NCBI GenBank assembly: GCA_024278765.1
Contig: JAJRSM010000011.1
Coordinates: forward strand, 1-52,450
From: Deltaproteobacteria bacterium
Lineage (GTDB): Bacteria; Desulfobacterota; GWC2-55-46; DRQE01
Length of the DNA: 52,450 nt
Direction: 5' to 3'
The first letter of the stretch is position 1, and every line of letters starts with the position of its first letter. Position numbers and translations under genes: made by a program. Below are positions 26,404 to 34,222 of the stretch, piece by piece. Below the pieces are notes generated by a model that worked only from the letters and a program-made list of their open reading frames with translations, searched no databases and was not told where the DNA came from.

Positions 26404-28032
26404 ATGCAAACATCACTATACACAGGAATAAGCGGACTTAATGCCAATTTGTCGGCCCTTTCTGTCATAGGCAATAATGTCGCCAATATTAACACCAACG
26501 GCTTTAAAAGCAGCAGGGTCTTATTTGAGGACATTATGGCCCAGACTGCTTCCGGCGGTAATGAAATAGGACTTGGTGTTAATATGTCCGGGACGCAGCG
26601 GATCTTCTCGCAGGGTGCATTTGAGACAACGGCCTCAGGGCTGGATATGGCGATAAGCGGCAATGGATTCTTCACTCTTGCAGATAGTACGGGAACTTAT
26701 TACACAAGGGCCGGCCAGTTCAGGATAGATAAAGACAGCTTTCTTGTAAACCCGGGGGATCTTAATGTGCAGGGTTATATGGCAGATGCCGCAGGTGTTC
26801 TGGGAAATATTATAGGCGATGTTCAGATATCCAACTCGGCTATCGCTCCTAATCCAACTGCAACCGTTGAGGTCTCTGCTAATGTCGATTCAAATGCTAT
26901 TATTACAGGATTTGTCTTTACCGCCGGTTCAAATGAATATATTGCCGCCAATGATGGCTCTGGATTTACCGCAGATCTTATTACCGATGGCGGGCTTACC
27001 TCAGGTACCTCGTATAGCGGAGCCGAGGTCGCGATAGCAATAAAAAATGCCCTTGAGGGTACAAACAGCAGTGGTGATACCTATACCGTAGCCTATGCCG
27101 ATCAGACCGGTCTTTTTACAATAACCAATGACACCGGCAATTCTAACTCCATTACCATCGACTGGGCCGGTGCATCTACGGCTAATACACTTCTGGGTTT
27201 TACAGCGGATGATACAATAGCTGTTGCCGCAAGTGCTTCGAGTGATGTCGCGGCAGGGACCTTTACCGTTGCCAGTGCAGCCGATACAAGTAACTTCTCA
27301 GTGCCTGTCACCGTCTATGATTCATTGGGAAATGATCATGTCATAACGGTTTACTTCAGGAAAGATAGCCTTGGCGGTACCGGTAATATCTGGGACTGGT
27401 ATGCCGTAGTTGACGCGGCAGACTCAACCTCAGGAAATACAGAGTTGCAGGCAAATGGTACGCTTACCTTTAATACTACAGGAGCGTTATTTAGTGATTC
27501 ATCCGTAACATACCCGACCGGTGGCTTTGACTTTTCTGGCGGTGGTGTCCAGGATCAGACAATAGACTTTGACTTCGGGTTATCCACCGTAGCAGGCGGA
27601 GCAGGTAAGGAGGGAATTACCCAGTACGGTACTGATTCTGCGGTAAGTGCCATAGCGCAAGACGGCTTTACAGCCGGTTCCTTGCAGAGGATAAGCGTAG
27701 ACTCGGAAGGACTCATCAGGGGGGTCTTCTCCAATGGTAGAACCCGTAATCTGGCTCAATTGATCCTTGCTACCTTCCAGAGCCAGGAAGGACTTACCGG
27801 GGTAGGCAGGACCCTCTATCAGGAGACCGCTGATTCCGGTCAGCCTTTGCTGAGTAATCCTGGCAGTTCTGGAAAGGGGCTAATCCAGTCAAGTACCCTT
27901 GAGCTTGCTAACGTCGATCTGGCCTCAGAGTTTATTAGTATGATTACCGCTCAGAGAGGTTTCCAGGCTAACTCAAGGATTATCACCACTACAGATGATA
28001 TCCTTGCCGAGCTGGTTAACCTTAAGAGGTAA
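26404..28032 (+). CDS. flgE: Flagellar hook protein FlgE
   Basis: FlgE forms the hook, the universal joint between rod and filament. The 542-residue protein shows the N-terminal rod/hook motif (SLYTGISGLNANLSALSVIG, NNVANINTNGFKSSR) and the C-terminal FlgE/FlgG helix (ASEFISMITAQRGFQANSR). The middle part is beta-rich and Thr/Ser/Gly-rich, as expected for the surface domains; it is longer than in E. coli. ATG 26404 is chosen because GGGGGT lies about 8 bases upstream and gives the conserved MQTSLYTG start; ATG 26389 is the longer alternative. A GC-rich hairpin follows the gene. Confidence 0.95.
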   Translation: MQTSLYTGISGLNANLSALSVIGNNVANINTNGFKSSRVLFEDIMAQTASGGNEIGLGVNMSGTQRIFSQGAFETTASGLDMAISGNGFFTLADSTGTYYTRAGQFRIDKDSFLVNPGDLNVQGYMADAAGVLGNIIGDVQISNSAIAPNPTATVEVSANVDSNAIITGFVFTAGSNEYIAANDGSGFTADLITDGGLTSGTSYSGAEVAIAIKNALEGTNSSGDTYTVAYADQTGLFTITNDTGNSNSITIDWAGASTANTLLGFTADDTIAVAASASSDVAAGTFTVASAADTSNFSVPVTVYDSLGNDHVITVYFRKDSLGGTGNIWDWYAVVDAADSTSGNTELQANGTLTFNTTGALFSDSSVTYPTGGFDFSGGGVQDQTIDFDFGLSTVAGGAGKEGITQYGTDSAVSAIAQDGFTAGSLQRISVDSEGLIRGVFSNGRTRNLAQLILATFQSQEGLTGVGRTLYQETADSGQPLLSNPGSSGKGLIQSSTLELANVDLASEFISMITAQRGFQANSRIITTTDDILAELVNLKR

Positions 28033-28059
28033 TTAACAGGTAGGTAGGTTTTTCCCCAT

Positions 28060-28089
28060 GGCGGGGCGTGCCGTAAGGTGCGCCCCGCC
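28060..28089 (+). terminator. GC-rich terminator-like hairpin after flgE
   Basis: GGCGGGGCGTGCC and GGTGCGCCCCGCC form a 13-bp stem with two G-T wobble pairs and a GTAA loop. It is followed by TTAACTTATT, only partly T-rich. Its position 28 bases after the flgE stop fits a terminator for the fliK operon. Confidence 0.65.
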
Positions 28090-28153
28090 TTAACTTATTG
28101 AAGTCTATAAGCTTTTAACTATTCACTTCCGTTACGCTCCATTTATTAATTAA

Positions 28154-28169
28154 TGTCATAATAATGACA
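28154..28169. promoter_or_regulatory. Candidate upstream activator site TGTCA-N6-TGACA
   Basis: TGTCATAATAATGACA is a perfect 5-6-5 dyad (the inner T/A also pair). It lies 128 bases upstream of the -24 element of the fliL promoter and copies the arrangement before the TPR gene promoter. Binding by an NtrC-type activator is inferred. Confidence 0.5.
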
Positions 28170-28296
28170 CCGCGTTGTTCAATCCTTTGACTGCTAGGGC
28201 TGAGTTGATCGCCCTACATCTCTTATCTTTTGTATAATGTATAATGTAATTATATGGTTACTGGCATTTCAATTTTTTGACATTCCATCTCAATAA

Positions 28297-28312
28297 TGGC
28301 ATGACTATTGCA
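28297..28312 (+). promoter_or_regulatory. Sigma54 promoter of the fliL operon
   Basis: TGGCATGACTATTGCA matches the -24/-12 consensus with correct spacing. The transcript would start near 28323, leaving about 93 bases before fliL. It likely drives the run from fliL to fliA. Confidence 0.88.
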
Positions 28313-28415
28313 TTAAGATAGATTAGAGAAAAGTTGAGGTGAGCAGTGTTCCATGGGTAATAAGCAATGCTTAGGATGCTGATTGTTGTTTTTATACCGT
28401 AGGAGGGTATGCCAG

Positions 28416-29072
28416 ATGGCTAAAGATGAAGATGCAAAGAAGGATACGCAGGACGCCGAGGGTGGTGAAGAAGAAGGCGAAGCGGCAGAGGGTGGCAAGA
28501 AAAAGGGTGGAAAATTCTCTCCAAAGGCCTTATTAGCCAACAAGAAGAAGCTTATTATGTTTGGCGCCCCTGTTATCCTTATAATTATACTTGGGGTAGT
28601 TGGCTATACCATGTTTATGAAGCCTCCGCCTGATCTCGAGACGACAAAAGAGGCGAAAAAGAGCACCAAGTCAAAGAAAGATAAAGATACAAAGGCCAGT
28701 GCCGAGCCGGCTGAGCCTGAGGAAGAAGATATTGAAACGCAAGAGGGTGGTGATGCCTTCTTTGGCGGCAAGGCCAATATCTTTGAGATGAAGCCTTTTG
28801 TCGTAAATCTACAGGATAATTCAGGGACGAGGTATCTTAAGCTTACCATCGGCATTGAGCTGGACTCACCGTCGACAAAGAAGCAGCTTAAGAGCATGAA
28901 GCACAAGGTAAGGAACTCTCTGATAATTCTCCTTAGCAGCAAGAGCTATACCGAGATAGGTTCAATACAAGGTAAATACAAGTTGCGCGACGAGATAGTA
29001 GAGAGGATTAATCACATTCTGCATGGCGATAAGGTAAGGACGGTTTACTTTACCGAGTTTGTTGTGCAGTAG
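28416..29072 (+). CDS. fliL: Flagellar basal-body associated protein FliL
   Basis: FliL surrounds or supports the stator units at the inner membrane. The 218-residue protein has an acidic, low-complexity cytoplasmic head (residues 1-40), one transmembrane helix (about 46-67), a charged linker and the periplasmic FliL domain (FVVNLQDNSGTRYLKLTIG, ending VRTVYFTEFVVQ). ATG 28416 has GGAGGG about 9 bases upstream; an earlier in-frame ATG at 28383 has no such site. It is the first gene after a sigma54 promoter. Confidence 0.93.
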   Translation: MAKDEDAKKDTQDAEGGEEEGEAAEGGKKKGGKFSPKALLANKKKLIMFGAPVILIIILGVVGYTMFMKPPPDLETTKEAKKSTKSKKDKDTKASAEPAEPEEEDIETQEGGDAFFGGKANIFEMKPFVVNLQDNSGTRYLKLTIGIELDSPSTKKQLKSMKHKVRNSLIILLSSKSYTEIGSIQGKYKLRDEIVERINHILHGDKVRTVYFTEFVVQ

Positions 29073-29155
29073 AGATAATGGCGAAATAGGTATGTACTAC
29101 CGATCCGGGCTGCTCAACCTGCAAGGGCGGCATCCTTAAAACACAGAGAGTCAAA

Positions 29156-30135
29156 ATGGCTGAACAATTACTATCACAAAATGAGGTCGATGCCCTTTTA
29201 AAGGGAGTCTCCGGTGGCGATATAAAGACCGCTGAGAAAGAAGAGGAACCGGTAAGTGAAGACGGCGTACAAGCTACGACTTTACCAGCTACAGCAGGAT
29301 CATTCGTGGTCGCATGCCGGCCTTTGAGATGGTCACCGATAGGTTTTGCAGGCAGGCTCGTGGCACTATCTCGGATATGCTCGATAAGGTCGTTGATATA
29401 ACGGCTGAGAAGGCACAGCTTGTCCGTTTTGGCGATTTTCTGAAGAACCTGCCGCTACCGTCAAGCATGAATATCTTTCATCTCTTGCCGCTTCGGGGCA
29501 GTGGTATGTTGGCTATAAACCCTAATCTGGTCTTTCAGATCGTTGCTAATTATTTCGGTGGGGATACTAGGTTCGAGTTCAGGGTAGAGGGCAAGGAGTT
29601 TACCTCTCTTGAGCAGATGGTTATAAAAAAATTCGTTAATATTATCTTTGACGATCTCAACAGGGTCTGGAAACCGGTCCATGAGGTTACCTTTACCCTT
29701 ACCGGCACCGAGACAAATCCGCAGTTTGTAAATATCATGAGCACCTCAGAGGTTGTTGTTCTGGTTCAGTTCAATATCGAGGTCGAGGGCAAGACCAATA
29801 ACTTCTTCCTTTGCATACCGTATTTTACTCTAGAGCCCATTAAGGAAAAACTCTACGGCGGGTATAGAGAGGATATGAAGGAGATAGATACGAAGTGGAA
29901 GGATATGCTCAAGGAGCAGTCAATGGGGCTGACCATCGATGCTAGCGTAAATATAGGGGAGACCGATATTACCCTTGCTGAGGTTCTAAACCTGAGAGAG
30001 GGTGATGTCATACAGCTTGACCGCAGCATCAAAGAGCCGCTTATCATGGATATAGAGGGTATACCGAAACTGAACTGTATTGCTGGAAAGTCCGGCAGGA
30101 ACTATGCAATTCAAATTACCGGGAAAATCGAATAA
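29156..30135 (+). CDS. fliM: Flagellar motor switch protein FliM, interrupted by an apparent frameshift
   Basis: FliM is the C-ring protein that binds phospho-CheY and links FliG to FliN. Frame 1 from ATG 29156 encodes the N-terminal CheY-binding motif (LLSQNEVDALLKGV). The conserved next part, YDFTSYSRIIRGRMPAFEM, is in a different frame starting at TAC 29275, and that frame runs to the stop at 30135 with the full FliM body and the C-terminal SpoA-like domain. The two frames can be joined only between about 29260 and 29274, so one base appears to be missing there. Joined, the protein would be about 325 residues, normal for FliM. No slippery heptamer is visible. Either a real mutation or a sequence error; the rest of the motor looks intact, which favours an error but does not prove it. 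Confidence 0.88.
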
Positions 30136-30150
30136 ATAAAGGGGGCTGTT

Positions 30151-30891
30151 ATGGCTGATGATGAGAATAAAGACGCAACGCCTGAGGAAAATGTAGAAGG
30201 GGCACCAGAGGCAGAGGCACCAGCAGAAGGCGAAGCAGCTGCCGCTGATGAAGCAGCATCCGCAGGCGAAGCAGCATCCGCTGGTGAAGCAACTGCCGAC
30301 GAAGAAGAGATGGACGAGGAGACAAAGGCATTTCTCGAGGCCGGCAAGAAAGACGAAGAGGCTAAGGCAGCATCCGCAGCAGAGGCTGGTGGCGAAGCAG
30401 CATCCGCTGATGAAGCAGCATCTGCTGACGAGGCAGCTGACGAAGAAGAGATGGACGATGCGACAAAGGCATTTCTTGAGGCCGGCAAGGCCGACGAAGA
30501 GGCCAAGGCCGCAGGTGCAGGCGCACCGCCAACAGCACCGCCAGCAGCAGCACCTGCTGAGAAAGAGAAACCAGAGGCAGATGTTCAGTCCGTTGCCTTT
30601 TCAAACCTTACCGGTCAGGGCGTTGGCAATATAGCCAATATGGATATGATCCTTGACATCCCGGTGACGGTATCGGTGGAGCTTGGTAAGACAAGAATAT
30701 TGATCAATGAATTGCTCTCGCTCGGTCAGGGTTCGGTGGTGGAGCTTAATAAGCTTGCCGGTGAGCCAATGGAAATTATGGTCAACGGAAAGCTGATAGC
30801 TCGCGGTGAGGTCGTTGTCGTCAATGAGAAGTTCGGCGTCAGGCTTACAGATATCATCAGCGTAACAGAGAGGATAAGTCAGCTGGGATGA
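30151..30891 (+). CDS. fliN: Flagellar motor switch protein FliN with long acidic N-terminal extension
   Basis: FliN forms the base of the C-ring. The last ~85 residues are a normal FliN/SpoA domain (MDMILDIPVTVSVELGKT, GEPMEIMVNGKLIARGEVVV, FGVRLTDIISV). The first ~150 residues are unusual: Ala/Glu-rich with two copies of a block reading EEEMD(E/D)xTKAFLEAGK. The total of 246 residues is about twice the usual FliN. The repeats are in frame and the whole gene is open. The stop overlaps the fliO start by four bases. The extension may bind CheY, FliH or the ring neighbours; this is a guess. Confidence 0.92.
   Translation: MADDENKDATPEENVEGAPEAEAPAEGEAAAADEAASAGEAASAGEATADEEEMDEETKAFLEAGKKDEEAKAASAAEAGGEAASADEAASADEAADEEEMDDATKAFLEAGKADEEAKAAGAGAPPTAPPAAAPAEKEKPEADVQSVAFSNLTGQGVGNIANMDMILDIPVTVSVELGKTRILINELLSLGQGSVVELNKLAGEPMEIMVNGKLIARGEVVVVNEKFGVRLTDIISVTERISQLG
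30230..30513 (+). repeat. In-frame duplication inside fliN
   Basis: The segment starting GAAGAAGAGATGGACG at 30301 is repeated at 30442, a period of 141 bases (47 codons). The preceding GAAGCAGCATCCGC-type triplet-rich stretch is also repeated on both sides. Third-position differences between copies (CTC against CTT, GCT against GCC) show the duplication is not brand new. Confidence 0.85.
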
Positions 30892-31286
30892 CGGAATCAT
30901 ACGCATATCATGTGGCAAAGATGTTGTTGGCTCTTGCCATAGTTTTAGTGGTCTTTGGCGGTGCCGCGTACTTCTTTAAGCGTTACGTCTTTGGCAGGGG
31001 GCGTGGTCTTGGCAGATTTGGCGGCCCGGACGCGCAGGTAAAGGTCTTGAGCCGTAACTTTATAGAGTCGCGAAAAAATATCGCTATCGTCGATGTCGCA
31101 GGAGAGATACTTGTCCTTGGCATAACCACTACAGCGATAACTTTCCTTACTAAACTGGAAGATTCCGAGGCCATCGAGGCCGTGCGCAGTAGCGGGCGAC
31201 GTACATCACGGAGCTTTGTAGATATATTGCAAGAAAAATTAGGCAAGAAGAATACCAAGCAGAAAACTAATAACAGTAAGGGGTAG
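30888..31286 (+). CDS. fliO: Flagellar export protein FliO
   Basis: FliO helps assemble the FliP-FliQ-FliR export gate. The 132-residue protein has one N-terminal transmembrane helix (about residues 10-30) followed by a small basic cytoplasmic domain (VKVLSRNFIESRKNIAIVDV) and a lysine/asparagine-rich tail. The sequence is poorly conserved; its place between fliN and fliP gives much of the support. The ATG overlaps the fliN stop. Confidence 0.88.
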   Translation: MTESYAYHVAKMLLALAIVLVVFGGAAYFFKRYVFGRGRGLGRFGGPDAQVKVLSRNFIESRKNIAIVDVAGEILVLGITTTAITFLTKLEDSEAIEAVRSSGRRTSRSFVDILQEKLGKKNTKQKTNNSKG

Positions 31287-31297
31287 AGGGCTAATAA

Positions 31298-32053
31298 TTG
31301 ATTATGAAGAAAGTTGTCTTTTATATAGTGCTCATCGGGGTTATCTTCATGCCAGCTATTGGTCTTGGCGCAGAAGGCGATCTCATTCCTGGGCTTAGCA
31401 TTACCATAGGGGACGGCGCAGAGGGTGGTACCTCAACGGCAATACAGATCGTTATCCTGCTGACGGTTCTCTCACTCGTACCATCTATCCTTATCATGAT
31501 GACCTCCTTTACAAGGCTTATTATAGTATTCGCCCTGCTTCGCCAGGCCGTTGGCGTCCAGTACGCCCCGCCAAACCAGGTTATTATCGGAATGGCATTA
31601 TTTCTTACTTTTTTTATAATGTTCCCGACCTTTCAGACTATGAACGACGAGGCATTTACCCCGTATAAAAACGGGGATATATCGCAGAGCTCGGCACTGG
31701 CAAAGGCCGGTGAGCCGCTTAAAGAATTTATGCTTAAAAACGTCCGTAAAAAAGACTTAAAGCTATTTATGAAGATTACCGGAGAGCAAGAGATCCAGAA
31801 CAAAGAAGCCGTGCCTTTCCATGTTCTGGTGCCGGCCTTTGTTACCAGCGAGCTGAAGACGGCCTTTCAGATAGGCTTTCTTATTTATCTACCGTTTCTT
31901 GTTATAGATATGGTCGTTGCCAGTGTGCTTATGAGTATGGGCATGATGATGTTGCCGCCGGTTATGATCTCGTTGCCATTTAAGCTGATGCTCTTTGTTT
32001 TGGCCGATGGCTGGTATTTACTTGTAGGTTCACTGGTCAGTTCTTTTGGCTAG
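31298..32053 (+). CDS. fliP: Flagellar export gate protein FliP
   Basis: FliP is a core subunit of the export gate in the inner membrane. The 251-residue protein has a cleavable-type signal (about residues 1-25), then the family segments MMTSFTRLIIVFALLRQAVG and FLIYLPFLVIDMVVASVLMS, which are diagnostic. The start could be TTG 31298 (GAGGG seven bases upstream) or ATG 31304 (thirteen bases); TTG is listed because of spacing. fliQ follows after 37 bases. Confidence 0.95.
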   Translation: MIMKKVVFYIVLIGVIFMPAIGLGAEGDLIPGLSITIGDGAEGGTSTAIQIVILLTVLSLVPSILIMMTSFTRLIIVFALLRQAVGVQYAPPNQVIIGMALFLTFFIMFPTFQTMNDEAFTPYKNGDISQSSALAKAGEPLKEFMLKNVRKKDLKLFMKITGEQEIQNKEAVPFHVLVPAFVTSELKTAFQIGFLIYLPFLVIDMVVASVLMSMGMMMLPPVMISLPFKLMLFVLADGWYLLVGSLVSSFG

Positions 32054-32090
32054 CTAATGGTAATGATATTGAAAACTAGAGGTACTGATT

Positions 32091-32360
32091 ATGACTCCTG
32101 AGCTTGTTATATCCATTGGAAAAGATACTATTCAGATGGCTCTTAGCCTGAGCGTGCCGATACTGTTGTGCGGCATGGCGGTAGGTCTTACGGTCAGTAT
32201 CTTTCAGGCCGTAACACAGATTCAGGAGGTGACGCTTACCTTTGTGCCAAAGATAATTGCGGTCTTTCTGGCTCTGCTTTTATTTGCCTCTTGGATGATA
32301 GAGATGCTGGTGCAGTACACAACGCATATATTTGTAAATATACCGAACTATATAAGGTGA
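32091..32360 (+). CDS. fliQ: Flagellar export gate protein FliQ
   Basis: FliQ is a small two-helix gate subunit. The 89-residue protein has both transmembrane segments and the motif FQAVTQIQEVTLTFVPKI, diagnostic of FliQ and its type III homologues. Length is normal. It lies between fliP and fliR. Confidence 0.96.
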   Translation: MTPELVISIGKDTIQMALSLSVPILLCGMAVGLTVSIFQAVTQIQEVTLTFVPKIIAVFLALLLFASWMIEMLVQYTTHIFVNIPNYIR

Positions 32361-32366
32361 TTAGCC

Positions 32367-33137
32367 ATGGAGTATATACAACATATTGTAGCCAACTCGT
32401 CGACCTTTCTATTTGTATTTGTTAGGACCGGCTCGATTGTGCTGCTGGCCCCGGTCTTTGGTACTCCGACGGTTCCGCTGCGTGTAAAGCTTGGTTTGAT
32501 TATACTCTTGAGCGTTGTTCTTTTCCCTTTGGTTACGCCTGTCGCTATGCCGCAGACAATGATAGGACTAACTCTCGGGCTTGGCTCAGAGATGGCCATA
32601 GGGGCCGTGATAGGGCTTGTCGCCAGGTTTGTCTTTGCCTCTTTTGAGTTTGCAGGTCAGGTAGTTGGTTTTCAGATGGGGCTTGGTATGGCCAATGTCT
32701 ATGATCCGATCAATAGCGCACAGATCACAGTGCTCGGTAAATTTATGAGTATCATAAGTATGCTTGTCTTCTTATCGATCAATGGTCATATCATGGTGAT
32801 AGCCGCCCTTAAAAAAAGCTTTGCCGTTATACCGCCTTATGGTTTTAACTTTACCGGCACTCTTATGGAGCAGATCCTGTATATGTCGCGAGAGGTCTTT
32901 ATAACCGGAGTAAAGGTAGCGGCCCCTGTTATGGGTACGATTCTTCTTGTTAATATAGGCCTTGGCGTAGGTGCCAGAGCCGTACCACAGCTTAATATGT
33001 TTGTTGTTGGTTTTGCTATCGCGATAATGGTTGGTTTTATGATTATCGGGTTGTCGATGGAGTTTTATTATACAGCTATGTCAAGTGCCTTTGAAGATAT
33101 GTGGATGAAGATCTTTCAGATGCTAGAGGTTATGTGA
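32367..33137 (+). CDS. fliR: Flagellar export gate protein FliR
   Basis: FliR completes the PQR gate complex. The 256-residue protein is hydrophobic with about six membrane segments and includes PVFGTPTVPLRVKLGL, FASFEFAGQVVGFQMGLGMA and VGARAVPQLNMFVVGF, all typical of FliR. flhB begins 1 base after the stop. Confidence 0.96.
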   Translation: MEYIQHIVANSSTFLFVFVRTGSIVLLAPVFGTPTVPLRVKLGLIILLSVVLFPLVTPVAMPQTMIGLTLGLGSEMAIGAVIGLVARFVFASFEFAGQVVGFQMGLGMANVYDPINSAQITVLGKFMSIISMLVFLSINGHIMVIAALKKSFAVIPPYGFNFTGTLMEQILYMSREVFITGVKVAAPVMGTILLVNIGLGVGARAVPQLNMFVVGFAIAIMVGFMIIGLSMEFYYTAMSSAFEDMWMKIFQMLEVM

Positions 33138-33138
33138 G

Positions 33139-34206
33139 ATGGCCGATGACGGGCAGGAGAAAAGTGAAGAACCTACCTCGCGAAAACTTGAAGATGCAAG
33201 AGAGAAAGGCGACGTCCCTGATAGTAAAGAGATGGCGACCTTCTTCTCTATTCTCTCGGCACTCATTCTGCTTTATTTCTTTGGTCATTGGATGCTCGAC
33301 GGTATGGGGAGTTTTATGAAGGATACGTACTCTAATATTGAATTCAACGAGATGACCCCTGAGATGGCGGTTGTCCTCTTTGGCAAGGTAACCCTTAAGC
33401 TTGCCATAACATTGCTGCCGGCCTTTTTAATAATGCCTTTTTTCGCTATAGCAGGGAAGCTTTTGCAAAACGGTATTGTCTTGAGTTCAAAGGCTGTGAT
33501 GCCGGATATCAGTAAAATTAATCCGCTCTCCGGCCTTAAGAACTTATTCTCTATGAAGTCCCTTGTATCGCTCGTTAAAAACGTCGCCAAGATCTCTGTT
33601 GTTGGTTTTGTGGTCTACGGGGTGGTCAGTGAAGAGTGGCTGAACCTGCCAATGCTCATGGATATGGAGCTTGTCACTGCTATTGGCTTTACGGCAAACC
33701 TGGCATTTCGCATTATTATAAGGACCGTATGGGTTTTACTAGCTATTGGTTTTATCGATTATCTATACCAGAGATATAACCATAAGAAAAAACTTAAGAT
33801 GAGCAAGGAAGAGGTAAAGGAAGAGCATAAAGAGAGCGAGGGTGATCCGCTGGTTAAGGCGCGTATCAGGACGGTCCAGCGCCAGATCGCAAGGCAGCGA
33901 ATGATGCAAGATGTTCCGGAAGCAGACTTTGTCGTTACCAACCCGACTCATCTGGCAGTAGCTGTTAAATATGACAAAGAAAATAGCAGCGCACCGATGG
34001 TCGTTGCCAAGGGCGCCGGGCTTATTGCCGAGCGTATAAAAGAGATCGCTAAAGAAAGTGCAATACCTGTTATCGAGAATAAGCCGCTTGCGAGGAGTCT
34101 CTTTAAGTTCGTTGATATTGGTATGGTTATACCAGAGACCCTCTACAAGGCAGTGGCCGAGATGTTGGCTTACGTATACGGGCTTAAAAACAAGAAGGAC
34201 CGGTAG
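33139..34206 (+). CDS. flhB: Flagellar export switch protein FlhB
   Basis: FlhB switches export from rod/hook to filament substrates after self-cleavage. The 355-residue protein has the N-terminal basic KSEEPTSRKLEDAREKG, four membrane segments and the cleavage site NPTH at residues 268-271 (TNPTHLAVAVKY). The C-terminal cytoplasmic domain is complete. It begins 1 base after fliR and precedes flhA by 16 bases. Confidence 0.96.
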   Translation: MADDGQEKSEEPTSRKLEDAREKGDVPDSKEMATFFSILSALILLYFFGHWMLDGMGSFMKDTYSNIEFNEMTPEMAVVLFGKVTLKLAITLLPAFLIMPFFAIAGKLLQNGIVLSSKAVMPDISKINPLSGLKNLFSMKSLVSLVKNVAKISVVGFVVYGVVSEEWLNLPMLMDMELVTAIGFTANLAFRIIIRTVWVLLAIGFIDYLYQRYNHKKKLKMSKEEVKEEHKESEGDPLVKARIRTVQRQIARQRMMQDVPEADFVVTNPTHLAVAVKYDKENSSAPMVVAKGAGLIAERIKEIAKESAIPVIENKPLARSLFKFVDIGMVIPETLYKAVAEMLAYVYGLKNKKDR

Positions 34207-34222
34207 TTAGGAGAAGTGCCAG

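Noticed and set aside
29250-29285. Programmed -1 frameshift in fliM
   Set aside because: No X XXY YYZ slippery heptamer is visible where the frames could join; a simple missing base explains it better.
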